From an uncultured Clostridia bacterium (GTDB taxonomy: Bacteria; Bacillota; Clostridia; Oscillospirales; Ruminococcaceae): a DNA stretch of 5,180 nucleotides. The notes beneath the pieces were generated by a model. That model was not told the DNA's origin. It ran no database searches and saw nothing but the letters and a program-made list of their open reading frames with translations. Of the stretch, positions 1-5,180 are shown in pieces. The DNA is taken from assembly GCA_947165805.1 (NCBI GenBank), contig CAMVBT010000194.1, forward strand, positions 1-5,180. The letters run 5' to 3'. The translations under genes and the position numbers were made by a program. Position 1 is the first letter of the stretch. Every line of letters starts with the position of its first letter.

Positions 1-709
1 CCTTGAGGAATGTGTAAGCCATACCGCCGCCGATGATAAGTGTATCGCACTTTTCAAGCAGGTTGGAGATAACGTTCAGCTTGTCAGCTACCTTTGCGCC
101 GCCGAGGATAGCCACGAACGGTCTTACAGGGTTCTCAACAGCGTTGCCGAGGAACTCGATCTCCTTGTTCATCAGGTAACCTACCGCGGTCTCCTTGACG
201 AACTTTGTAACGCCCGCTGTGGAAGCGTGCGCACGGTGAGCGGAACCGAAAGCGTCCATAACGAATACTTCGTTGTCAACGAGGTCCGCGAGCTCCTTTG
301 CGAACTCTTCGCCGTTCTTTGTCTCCTCGCTGCCTCTGAAACGGGTATTTTCAAGAACAACGATCTCGCCGTCCTTCATTTCCGCGACAGCCTTCTTTGC
401 GTTCTCGCCTACGACTGTATCGTCCTTCGCGAAGGTCACCTTTGTGCTTACAAGCTCTGCGAGCCTGTCAGCGGCAGCCTTGAGGGAGAACTTGTCCTCG
501 GGACCGTTCTTCGGTTTGCCGAGATGTGAACAAAGAACTATCTTCGCGCCGTTCTCGATCAGCTTGTTGATAGTCGGGAGCGCAGCAACTATTCTGTTGT
601 CATTTGTGATCTTTCCGTCCTTCATAGGAACGTTGAAGTCCACACGGACGAGTACCTTTCTGCCCTTTACGTTAAGGTCTTCCACATTCTTCTTGTTTAA
701 TTTGCCCAT
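1..709 (-). CDS. pgk: Phosphoglycerate kinase, N-terminal part (partial at window edge)
   Basis: The product is the cytoplasmic glycolytic enzyme that transfers phosphate from 1,3-bisphosphoglycerate to ADP, giving 3-phosphoglycerate and ATP. The visible 236 residues carry the family landmarks in order: RVDFNVP (22-28), SHLGKP (61-66, substrate-binding arginine/histidine region), ENTRF (120-124), [12 protein letters not shown] (152-163), LGGAK (202-206, start of the nucleotide domain) and GGGMAYTF (227-234). PGKs are usually near 400 residues, so about 40 percent is missing beyond base 1; there is no sign of damage. The start ATG (709-707) has a Shine-Dalgarno AGGAAG at 723-718, 8 nt away. 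The gene has its own promoter (781-809) and is separated from the sugar operon upstream by a terminator, so it should be expressed independently of that operon. The identification is secure. Confidence 0.98.
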   Translation of the reverse strand, partial: MGKLNKKNVEDLNVKGRKVLVRVDFNVPMKDGKITNDNRIVAALPTINKLIENGAKIVLCSHLGKPKNGPEDKFSLKAAADRLAELVSTKVTFAKDDTVVGENAKKAVAEMKDGEIVVLENTRFRGSEETKNGEEFAKELADLVDNEVFVMDAFGSAHRAHASTAGVTKFVKETAVGYLMNKEIEFLGNAVENPVRPFVAILGGAKVADKLNVISNLLEKCDTLIIGGGMAYTFLK

Positions 710-780
710 TTCTGTTTCTTCCTTTCATTTTCATTTGGAGACCCGGCTGCTTTGCCCGGCCGCCTAAAATCAACATTATT

Positions 781-809
781 ATTATAGCAGATTTTTACTT
801 GTTTTTCAA
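781..809 (-). promoter_or_regulatory. Promoter of pgk (extended -10)
   Basis: On the minus strand there is a -35 box TTGAAA (809-804), a 17-bp spacer and a consensus -10 TATAAT (786-781) preceded by TG-C, which makes an extended -10. Transcription would start near 774, giving a leader of about 65 nt before the pgk ATG. The leader is GC-rich in the middle (about 741-763), but I found only short 4-bp pairings there and no convincing regulatory fold. The near-consensus form suits a highly expressed glycolytic gene. Confidence 0.82.
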
Positions 810-853
810 TAGGAAAAAGCAAATTTTTTGGTATTTATCCGACATATATTTCC

Positions 854-889
854 ATAAAAGAAAACTGCCCGCTCCAGCGGACAGTCTTC
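854..889 (-). terminator. Intrinsic terminator of the tetR-symporter-GH36 operon
   Basis: Read on the minus strand, arms ACTGTCCGC and GCGGGCAGT (885-864) pair fully around a TGGA loop, with one G-T wobble. The stem can be extended by GAAG/TTTC. A T-rich run TTTTCTTTTA (863-854) follows at once. It lies about 100 nt past the stop of the GH36 gene and upstream of the pgk promoter. On the plus strand the stem has a C-A mismatch and a poorer T tract, so termination is best supported leftwards. Confidence 0.85.
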
Positions 890-916
890 TCTTTATAGTA
901 TCTCCTTTGTTTTTTG

Positions 917-932
917 GGGAGCCCGCGCTCCC
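917..932 (-). repeat. GC-rich perfect hairpin in the GH36 3' untranslated region
   Basis: GGGAGC-CCGC-GCTCCC is a perfect 6-bp stem with a 4-nt loop, 55 nt past the GH36 stop codon. In the minus-strand transcript it is followed by an A-rich stretch, not U's, so it is not itself a standard terminator. It could protect the mRNA 3' side or pause polymerase ahead of the terminator. The function is unknown. Confidence 0.45.
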
Positions 933-962
933 TGCCTGTATCTCAGCCGTCTGTATCACAGC
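933..962. repeat. Imperfect tandem 15-mer in the operon 3' untranslated region
   Basis: Two adjacent 15-base units, TGCCTGTATCTCAGC (933-947) and CGTCTGTATCACAGC (948-962), match at 12 of 15 positions. The shared core is CTGTATC-N-CAGC. Only two copies are present and the run does not continue on either side. It lies between the GH36 stop codon and the GC-rich hairpin. It may be a small slippage duplication; no function is evident. Confidence 0.4.
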
Positions 963-986
963 CTCTGAGGCACGCTGTTCCTGTTT

Positions 987-2627
987 TTATACCGCATAAA
1001 CACGGACAAAGCTTCTTCCGTCCTTCTCCGCGGCTATTATAAGGCGGCTGCCGTCAAGCACCGCGGACAGCACCTTCGCTCCGTTCAGCGACTTTATCGC
1101 TCCGAGCATCTCTGTCTGCGCCTCACCGTATACGCTCATATTGTCCGAGTTGAACAGCACTCCGCCGCACATCGCGTTTATCTCGGCAAGCGTCCGCCTG
1201 CGCTGCAGGCTCATCGTATTTTCTGTATCACGGAGTATGTACACATCTGTATCGTTTATGAACGCGCGCCCGCTGAGCTGTCTTCGGAACACGGAATTGA
1301 GTATGCTGAGCCTTGTACTCGGACGCTCGCGGTGGAAGAGCTTCATATAGTCCTGACCGTCCCATTCCGGCGTCACATCTGTGCCTATGCGGCAGTAATC
1401 GACAGTTCCGAAGGCCGAAGCCAGCGGGACTCCGCAGCCAAGTATCTTCGCGCCTCCCGATATCTCACGCAGGAAGTCCATGGCGTCTGCCATAACGCGC
1501 CCGCGTGTCTTGTCGCGGCGAGGAAGTATGCAGACAGCATACAGGAAGTCGAGCTTGAGCAGGCCGAATCCCCATTCGCCCGTGACCGTACAGAATACAT
1601 CATGCAGGTACGCGCGGAGCTCCGTGTTATAAATATCCAGCGCGTACTGATTGCTCCAGTTGCAGCCCGCGCGCACAGGTTGACCGTTCTCGTCCCTGAG
1701 CAGCCATTCCGGGTGCTTTTCAAACATCTCCGATCTCTCCTCGCACACGAACGGCGCGAGCCAGAGCCCCGGAGTCATTCCCTCTGCCGATATTCTTTCC
1801 GCGAGGGGCTTCATTCCGTCCGGGAACTTGGACATATCCACGCTCAGCCAGTCGCCCACAGCGGTCTGGTAACCGTCGTCGATCTGGAACACGTCGGCGT
1901 TGAGATCGCTGTTCCTAACACCCTCAAGGTCCGCGAGCAGGCAGCGCTCATTGATATCCTGATAGTGCCTGTACCAGCTCGTGTAGCCGAAGATAGGCTT
2001 TTCGTGCGACGGAGATATGTTCATCAGTTCAAAATAACGGTCAAATACCTTGGTCTCCGAGCCGCTTCCCATATATATCTGCAAACCGTCGTAGCTGTCG
2101 CTTACGAAAAGCCCGGAGCAGTCCTTCTCCACCGTAACGGTGTTCCCTGCCGTGTCTGTCTTTATGACCGTAAATCCCGAGTTCTCATTGAGCGAACCGA
2201 TAAAGTCGAAATTGCCGTAAGCATCGCGGATATAGCCGTAGGAGAAGCCGTGGAGCCTGCCGCGTCTGCGGATATACTTCACGAAGCTGTAGTCTCCGTA
2301 GGCTGCGAACGCGTATTTGTCGTTAAGCCCTGCCGGAACATGGTCGAGACCGTGCTCCGTATCGTTTATCGTGTGCTCATAGCTGTCCGTCCACGACTGA
2401 TAGCCGTTCAGGAATATCCTGTCATCATCATCGAAATCATACTCAAAGACAGCGGACAGCTTCACTATCTCTATCTCGCTCTTTGTTTTCAGGAATGCTC
2501 TGAATACCTCGCCGTCGTCATAGACATCGAGAGTGATGCGGCTGTTGCTGACGCTTCCCGCAGAAGTGACCGCGTAGCCTTTGCCGTTTACTTTATATGC
2601 AAATCTGACTTCCTGTAGCTTAAGCAT
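987..2627 (-). CDS. GH36 family alpha-galactosidase-like glycoside hydrolase
   Basis: This is a 546-residue retaining glycosidase, predicted to hydrolyse terminal alpha-galactosyl (possibly alpha-N-acetylgalactosaminyl) residues in the cytoplasm; no signal peptide is visible. An N-terminal beta-rich domain (about 1-205, with NGYQSWTDSYE at 74-84) is followed by the catalytic barrel. Barrel motifs are FGYTSWYRHYQDI (213-225), FQIDDGYQ (247-254), GLWLAPF (287-293), KLDFLYA (358-364, Asp360 as likely nucleophile) and RIGTD (413-417, Asp417 as likely acid/base). Length and motif order resemble, from memory, the compact Thermotoga maritima GalA type rather than the roughly 700-residue enzymes. The ATG at 2627-2625 is chosen because AAGGAGG (2640-2634) lies 6 nt upstream; an in-frame GTG at 2648 would bypass that site. 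The gene overlaps the symporter by 8 nt, which suggests translational coupling. Raffinose-synthase-like transferase activity cannot be excluded. The family is confident; the exact substrate is not. Confidence 0.92.
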   Translation of the reverse strand: MLKLQEVRFAYKVNGKGYAVTSAGSVSNSRITLDVYDDGEVFRAFLKTKSEIEIVKLSAVFEYDFDDDDRIFLNGYQSWTDSYEHTINDTEHGLDHVPAGLNDKYAFAAYGDYSFVKYIRRRGRLHGFSYGYIRDAYGNFDFIGSLNENSGFTVIKTDTAGNTVTVEKDCSGLFVSDSYDGLQIYMGSGSETKVFDRYFELMNISPSHEKPIFGYTSWYRHYQDINERCLLADLEGVRNSDLNADVFQIDDGYQTAVGDWLSVDMSKFPDGMKPLAERISAEGMTPGLWLAPFVCEERSEMFEKHPEWLLRDENGQPVRAGCNWSNQYALDIYNTELRAYLHDVFCTVTGEWGFGLLKLDFLYAVCILPRRDKTRGRVMADAMDFLREISGGAKILGCGVPLASAFGTVDYCRIGTDVTPEWDGQDYMKLFHRERPSTRLSILNSVFRRQLSGRAFINDTDVYILRDTENTMSLQRRRTLAEINAMCGGVLFNSDNMSVYGEAQTEMLGAIKSLNGAKVLSAVLDGSRLIIAAEKDGRSFVRVYAV

Positions 2628-4134
2628 TGTTTTCCTCCTTGTTCTCACTCGCTGCCGATGTTATCTTTCCGATAACGCCCTTTTCGTTGTAACGGAAGAA
2701 TACGAAGCCTCCGAGCAGGCAGAGAACTGTCGCTATTATCGCCGTCAGTCTGTAGCCGAGACCATAGCCGGGCTGACCGATCGGAACTTCGGAATTGATG
2801 AGAGCTATACTTGTGAATATCAGCATTGCAAGGGACTGGCCGAGCTTGAACGCGAAGGTGCGAGCAGCGTAGAACATACCCTGTCTGCTCTCTCCGGTGT
2901 CGATCTTGTCGGCTTCGGAGTTATCGGCTACCACAGCCTGCGGGAGTATGCCGAGGATAGCCATGGGTATAGAAGCGAGCACCGCTACTATGATGCCGTA
3001 TGCCACGCCGGGTATCGGGATTATTCCGGCAAATGCCGTAACAAGAAACGTTACCGCGAAGAACATGAACGCGAAGGATATCAGCTTTTTCTTGCCGAGC
3101 TTCTTGGCGAGAATATTCACGGGCGCGTAGCATACCAGCGACATTGCCGTCATTATTGCGAACAGCGGGAATGTCCATGTGGCTTCAAGACCCATCAATA
3201 CGGTGATATAGAACGAAAGACCTGTCTGGAACAGTGTAAGGCCTATCCAGTAAAGGATATCGGAGCATACGAACAGGCGGAAATCCTTGTTCCTGAAAGT
3301 CGCGGCGAGGGATTTGAACGCGGGAGTATCGGTAGGTGTGGTGTCCGCGTATTTGTTCTCGTCGATAAGGAACGCAGGGATAAGCATACAGATTATGGCG
3401 ACACCGGCGAGTATGCCTATCGTGATGCGGTAAGCCTCGGCATAATTGGAATAAACCGTGAAATCGCCGCTGAGGATCTTTTCCGACATTTCACTGCCGA
3501 AGCGCGAAACGACGCTTTCCTGTCCTCCGAGGCGCTGCATTGCGTCCTGCGGAGAAAGGCCGGTCATAAAGAACGCGGCTATATTCGGCACAAGATACGC
3601 TACCGCGGTACCGAAGAAATATGTTACCGATATGAATGTGGACAGGTTGATGCGGGCGTTCTGCGTGCGTCCGAGCTCGGGGATAAGAGCGTTATACGGA
3701 GTGCAGTACGCTGTCATGCACAGGTAGAACAGCATCGCGAACACGAACAGAGCTATCATATTTACCGGATTTTCGCTCTCCGCTATCGGAGAAACGAAGA
3801 TCAGCACTGTCACGACTCCGAACGGTATCGCGGCGAAACGCATGAACGGTATGCGCCTTCCGAGACGGTGACGGAGCCTGTCGGACTTTCCCGCGATCAT
3901 CGGGTCGGTGACCGCGTCGAATATGCGCCCGAACGCGGTAATCAGGCCTATAGCGGTAAGTCCGATGAACGTTCCCTGCGGGATATACGCTGTCTGACCG
4001 TGCGCTATCTCCTCGGACGTAGGCTGGAAGAAGAACACCAGCCAGTTGGATATGATACCCGCGAGTATGGACCAGCCGAGCTGTCCTATCGCGAATATCC
4101 ACAGTATTTTGTTCGACGCTATTTTCTTTTCCAT
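2620..4134 (-). CDS. GPH-family (MelB-like) sugar:cation symporter
   Basis: This 504-residue polytopic membrane protein of the glycoside-pentoside-hexuronide:cation symporter family (major facilitator fold) is predicted to import a glycoside with Na+ or H+. About twelve hydrophobic segments are visible. The key motif is FGRIFDAVTDPMIAGKSDR (68-86): Asp73 and Asp77 have the same spacing as MelB Asp55 and Asp59, the cation-site pair. A hydrophilic stretch of about 44 residues (191-234) sits between the fifth and sixth segments, longer than in MelB as I recall it. A second cytoplasmic-type motif ILAKKLGKKK (341-350) lies in the C-terminal half. The ATG at 4134 has GGGAGGA about 6 nt upstream; the in-frame GTG at 4182 would overlap tetR and lacks such a site. 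It lies 19 nt after the regulator and overlaps the GH36 gene, so substrate and enzyme are probably matched: an alpha-galactoside such as melibiose or raffinose is the best guess, by context only. Confidence 0.93.
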   Translation of the reverse strand: MEKKIASNKILWIFAIGQLGWSILAGIISNWLVFFFQPTSEEIAHGQTAYIPQGTFIGLTAIGLITAFGRIFDAVTDPMIAGKSDRLRHRLGRRIPFMRFAAIPFGVVTVLIFVSPIAESENPVNMIALFVFAMLFYLCMTAYCTPYNALIPELGRTQNARINLSTFISVTYFFGTAVAYLVPNIAAFFMTGLSPQDAMQRLGGQESVVSRFGSEMSEKILSGDFTVYSNYAEAYRITIGILAGVAIICMLIPAFLIDENKYADTTPTDTPAFKSLAATFRNKDFRLFVCSDILYWIGLTLFQTGLSFYITVLMGLEATWTFPLFAIMTAMSLVCYAPVNILAKKLGKKKLISFAFMFFAVTFLVTAFAGIIPIPGVAYGIIVAVLASIPMAILGILPQAVVADNSEADKIDTGESRQGMFYAARTFAFKLGQSLAMLIFTSIALINSEVPIGQPGYGLGYRLTAIIATVLCLLGGFVFFRYNEKGVIGKITSAASENKEENNA

Positions 4135-4153
4135 ATTTGTTCCTCCCTGTCTG

Positions 4154-4813
4154 TCAGGCTGTTTCCAGATAACATATCGCACAGTCTATGACTGTTTCGA
4201 GTTCTTTTTCGGCATCGGAGAAGTCGTCCGACGGAAGTATCTCGCCGCTGATGAATTTTTTCGCCATCTCGGTGAGCGCGTGGGCGTAGGTGATGTAGAA
4301 AAGCCGCGGTTCTATGCTGCTTTTTATCGTGCCGTCCTCTTTGCCTTTCCGGAAAGCTCTCGCGAACACCGGATAGAAGTTTATCACCGAGCGTTCGTAT
4401 TCGGCGAGGGATTCCTTCGGGAACTCCTCGTCGAGTATCATTCTGTCGAACTCACCGAGCAGCCGCATAAAATCCCTGTGGGCGGTATACATTACTATAA
4501 ACATACGCAGCAGGTCGCGTATCTGTTTGATACCGGTCTGACCGGTAAATGTCCCGGCATCGAATATCCCGCCGAACAGGCTTTTCAGGTCGTTCCACAG
4601 ATACGTCATGGCTGCGGCGGATATACCGGACTTCGTACCGAAGTATCTGTACAGCGTGGCGACACCTATGCCGCTCTCCTCGGCGATATCGGTCATCTTT
4701 ATGTTCTCGATGCCCCGCTCAAGGAACAGCGCGGCGCAGACGGACACCGCCCGTTCCATTCGCTTGTCTTTCAGATATTTCGGAGAAAAATCGGAAGAAT
4801 TTTCATTTAGCAC
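4154..4813 (-). CDS. TetR/AcrR-family transcriptional regulator
   Basis: This 219-residue DNA-binding regulator has an N-terminal TetR helix-turn-helix domain at about 15-65. The recognition part reads MTDIAEESGIGVATLYRYFGTK (40-61), with the typical ending TLYRYF-x-x-K. Residues 75-219 form a helical ligand-binding and dimerisation domain with no family-specific signature I recognise. The start is GTG (4813-4811): GGAGGT at 4826-4821 lies 7 nt upstream, and the first internal ATG (residue 19) would cut into the first helix. It is the first gene of the operon with the symporter and GH36 enzyme, 19 nt ahead of the symporter. Three inverted repeats in its own promoter region are the obvious candidate operators, so autoregulation as a repressor is likely, with release by a sugar or metabolite; the effector is unknown. 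TetR proteins are less usual than LacI or AraC types in front of sugar genes. Confidence 0.93.
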   Translation of the reverse strand: MLNENSSDFSPKYLKDKRMERAVSVCAALFLERGIENIKMTDIAEESGIGVATLYRYFGTKSGISAAAMTYLWNDLKSLFGGIFDAGTFTGQTGIKQIRDLLRMFIVMYTAHRDFMRLLGEFDRMILDEEFPKESLAEYERSVINFYPVFARAFRKGKEDGTIKSSIEPRLFYITYAHALTEMAKKFISGEILPSDDFSDAEKELETVIDCAICYLETA

Positions 4814-4842
4814 TTGACAAACCTCCGGAAATATGATACACT
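4814..4842 (+). promoter_or_regulatory. Promoter for the rightward gene (4943)
   Basis: A perfect -35 TTGACA (4814-4819), a 17-bp spacer and -10 TACACT (4837-4842, 4 of 6 to consensus with the key T, A and T) are present, plus an upstream TG at 4834-4835 that makes an extended -10. Predicted initiation is near 4849, giving a leader of about 94 nt. The -35 box directly abuts the tetR GTG codon and the spacer contains the tetR Shine-Dalgarno site. The -10 lies inside operator 1, so a bound repressor would block it. Confidence 0.65.
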
Positions 4843-4850
4843 ATGTATCG
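4834..4850. promoter_or_regulatory. Putative TetR operator 1
   Basis: TGATACACTATGTATCG is a 17-bp inverted repeat. The inner arms GATACA and TGTATC are perfectly complementary around CTA; the outermost T/G pair does not match. It covers the extended -10 of the rightward promoter. It is centred on 4842, 19 bp from the next copy. Assignment to the adjacent TetR protein is inference from position and symmetry. Confidence 0.65.
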
Positions 4851-4852
4851 AG

Positions 4853-4869
4853 TGATAGTCAATCTATCA
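4853..4869. promoter_or_regulatory. Putative TetR operator 2 (central)
   Basis: TGATAGTCAATCTATCA has perfect 6-bp arms TGATAG and CTATCA around a 5-bp centre. It is the most symmetrical of the three copies and lies between the two opposed promoters, centred on 4861, the dyad axis of the whole intergenic region. Its half-sites resemble those of classical tetO but in inside-out order. Confidence 0.75.
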
Positions 4870-4871
4870 TC

Positions 4872-4888
4872 TGATATACAGTCTATCA
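4872..4888. promoter_or_regulatory. Putative TetR operator 3
   Basis: TGATATACAGTCTATCA has arms TGATAT and CTATCA, mismatched only at the innermost pair, around a 5-bp centre. It is centred on 4880 and covers the extended -10 of the leftward tetR promoter. Only 2 bp separate it from operator 2, the same gap as between operators 1 and 2. Confidence 0.72.
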
Positions 4889-4908
4889 CAAAAAGCAGGT
4901 TTTGTCAA
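4880..4908 (-). promoter_or_regulatory. Promoter of the tetR-symporter-GH36 operon
   Basis: On the minus strand there is a perfect -35 TTGACA (4908-4903), a 17-bp spacer and -10 TAGACT (4885-4880, 4 of 6 to consensus) preceded by TGA, an extended -10. Initiation is expected near 4873, giving a leader of about 60 nt to the tetR GTG. Compared position by position with the rightward promoter it matches at 18 of 29 bases, including the first eight. Operator 3 covers the -10, consistent with negative autoregulation. Confidence 0.68.
4888..4905. repeat. Inverted repeat ACAAAA-N6-TTTTGT
   Basis: Perfect 6-bp arms ACAAAA (4888-4893) and TTTTGT (4900-4905) surround AGCAGG. It occupies the spacer and part of the -35 box of the tetR operon promoter. 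It could be a second regulator site or a chance A/T-rich match. There is no matching element at the rightward promoter. Confidence 0.35.
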
Positions 4909-4942
4909 TACTTTTCAGAAATTTTTTAGGGAGGAAACAGTA

Positions 4943-5180
4943 ATGGACAGATCAAAGGTGATCTTCGGCAACGAAATGTCGGAAAAGGCATACAGAAAGG
5001 CCGTAGCCGGCAAGCAGAGATTCATACGCAAATACGGCGACGACTCGGGAAGAGTCTATCATCTCGGTGCCGCTCCGGCACCCGCCGTGGGCGATTTGCT
5101 CGGCATCAGACAGCTCCACATTACCGGAGAAAAGGAAGTCGAGTTCGACAAGAAGAGTGTTATAATAGGTAATATAAGAA
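4943..5180 (+). CDS. Unrecognised protein, N-terminal part (partial at window edge)
   Basis: The reading frame is open from the ATG at 4943 to the window end (79 codons plus one base). GGAGG at 4930-4934, 8 nt upstream, fixes the start. The visible part begins MDRSKVIFGNEMSEKAYRKA and is hydrophilic and rich in Lys, Arg and Asp, with no signal peptide or membrane segment. A short Ala/Pro-rich turn, GAAPAPAVGDLLG (42-54), follows, and the fragment ends in a hydrophobic strand SVIIGNIR (72-79). I do not recognise the family. A strand followed by Gly-Asn could begin a Rossmann-like domain, such as those in sugar-handling enzymes, but too little is visible to decide. It is transcribed divergently from the tetR operon and its promoter is covered by the same operator set, so a role in the same sugar pathway is plausible by context only. 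Confidence 0.85.
   Translation, partial: MDRSKVIFGNEMSEKAYRKAVAGKQRFIRKYGDDSGRVYHLGAAPAPAVGDLLGIRQLHITGEKEVEFDKKSVIIGNIR

Noticed and set aside
273..767. Ser/Phe-rich plus-strand open frame over pgk
   Set aside because: It is antisense to highly conserved pgk sequence and runs across the pgk start and leader; low-complexity composition indicates a shadow.
735..774. GC-rich pgk leader as a riboswitch
   Set aside because: Only 4-bp pairings such as CGGC/GCCG can be drawn, with no conserved riboswitch core visible and a leader of about 65 nt.
895..916. AAAGGAG Shine-Dalgarno-like sequence on the minus strand downstream of GH36
   Set aside because: No ATG, GTG or TTG follows at a usable distance; the next bases read ATACTATAAAG, so no small gene is supported.
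1332..2618. Long plus-strand open frame of 428 codons opposite the GH36 gene
   Set aside because: It lies wholly antisense to a gene with clear catalytic motifs, has no family signature and no credible ribosome binding site. Codon bias in the real gene keeps this frame free of stops.
2628..2648. Upstream GTG start adding seven residues to the GH36 protein
   Set aside because: It would include the AAGGAGG ribosome site in the coding region and add MRTRRKT, which does not look like the family N-terminus. The ATG at 2627 has ideal spacing.
4135..4182. Upstream GTG start adding 16 residues to the symporter
   Set aside because: The extension overlaps the end of tetR, is polar and Arg-rich, and contains the GGGAGGA site that serves the ATG at 4134.
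2581..4191. Plus-strand open frame of 536 codons opposite the symporter gene
   Set aside because: The translation is a Tyr, Arg, Glu and His-rich string with no domain pattern, complementary to a hydrophobic membrane protein. It is an antisense shadow.
4046..4810. Plus-strand open frame of 254 codons opposite tetR
   Set aside because: It is antisense to a clear TetR helix-turn-helix gene and has no recognisable domain.
4834..4888. Three spaced repeats as a possible CRISPR-like or iteron array
   Set aside because: Units are only 17 bp with 2-bp gaps and are internally palindromic, lying exactly over two promoters. Operator sites explain them better than CRISPR or replication iterons.

Overview
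The window looks like chromosome from a low- to mid-GC Firmicute, most likely a gut or rumen Clostridia member of the Ruminococcus type. This rests on strong GGAGG-type ribosome binding sites on every gene, sigma-A style TTGACA/TATAAT promoters, and a GPH transporter next to a cytoplasmic GH36 enzyme. The taxonomic guess is inference from style; no rRNA or other marker is present.

Layout, left to right. Bases 1-709 (minus strand) hold the N-terminal 236 codons of phosphoglycerate kinase (pgk), cut by the window edge, with its own extended -10 promoter at 781-809. Bases 710-986 are non-coding. They contain the pgk leader and promoter, an intrinsic terminator (about 854-889, minus) that closes the operon to the right, a GC-rich hairpin and a short imperfect tandem repeat. 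Bases 987-4813 (minus) form a compact three-gene operon transcribed right to left: a TetR-family regulator (4154-4813), a MelB-like GPH sugar:cation symporter (2620-4134, 19 nt downstream) and a GH36 alpha-galactosidase-like hydrolase (987-2627, overlapping the transporter by 8 nt). From 4943 a plus-strand gene of unrecognised function runs off the right edge.

The genes read as a small sugar-uptake and hydrolysis unit. The symporter would import an alpha-galactoside or similar oligosaccharide, the cytoplasmic GH36 enzyme would hydrolyse it, and the TetR protein would control both its own operon and the divergent gene.

The most striking element is the 129-bp divergent intergenic region (4814-4942). 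It has two perfect TTGACA -35 boxes, each 17 bp from an extended -10 of the form TGATANACT, pointing towards each other. Between and over them lie three 17-bp inverted repeats (TGATA-N7-TATC type) with centres exactly 19 bp apart (4842, 4861, 4880). The -35 boxes, the -10 boxes and the outer repeats are all placed symmetrically about base 4861, the centre of the middle repeat. This looks like a mirror-image regulatory switch for the flanking TetR regulator.
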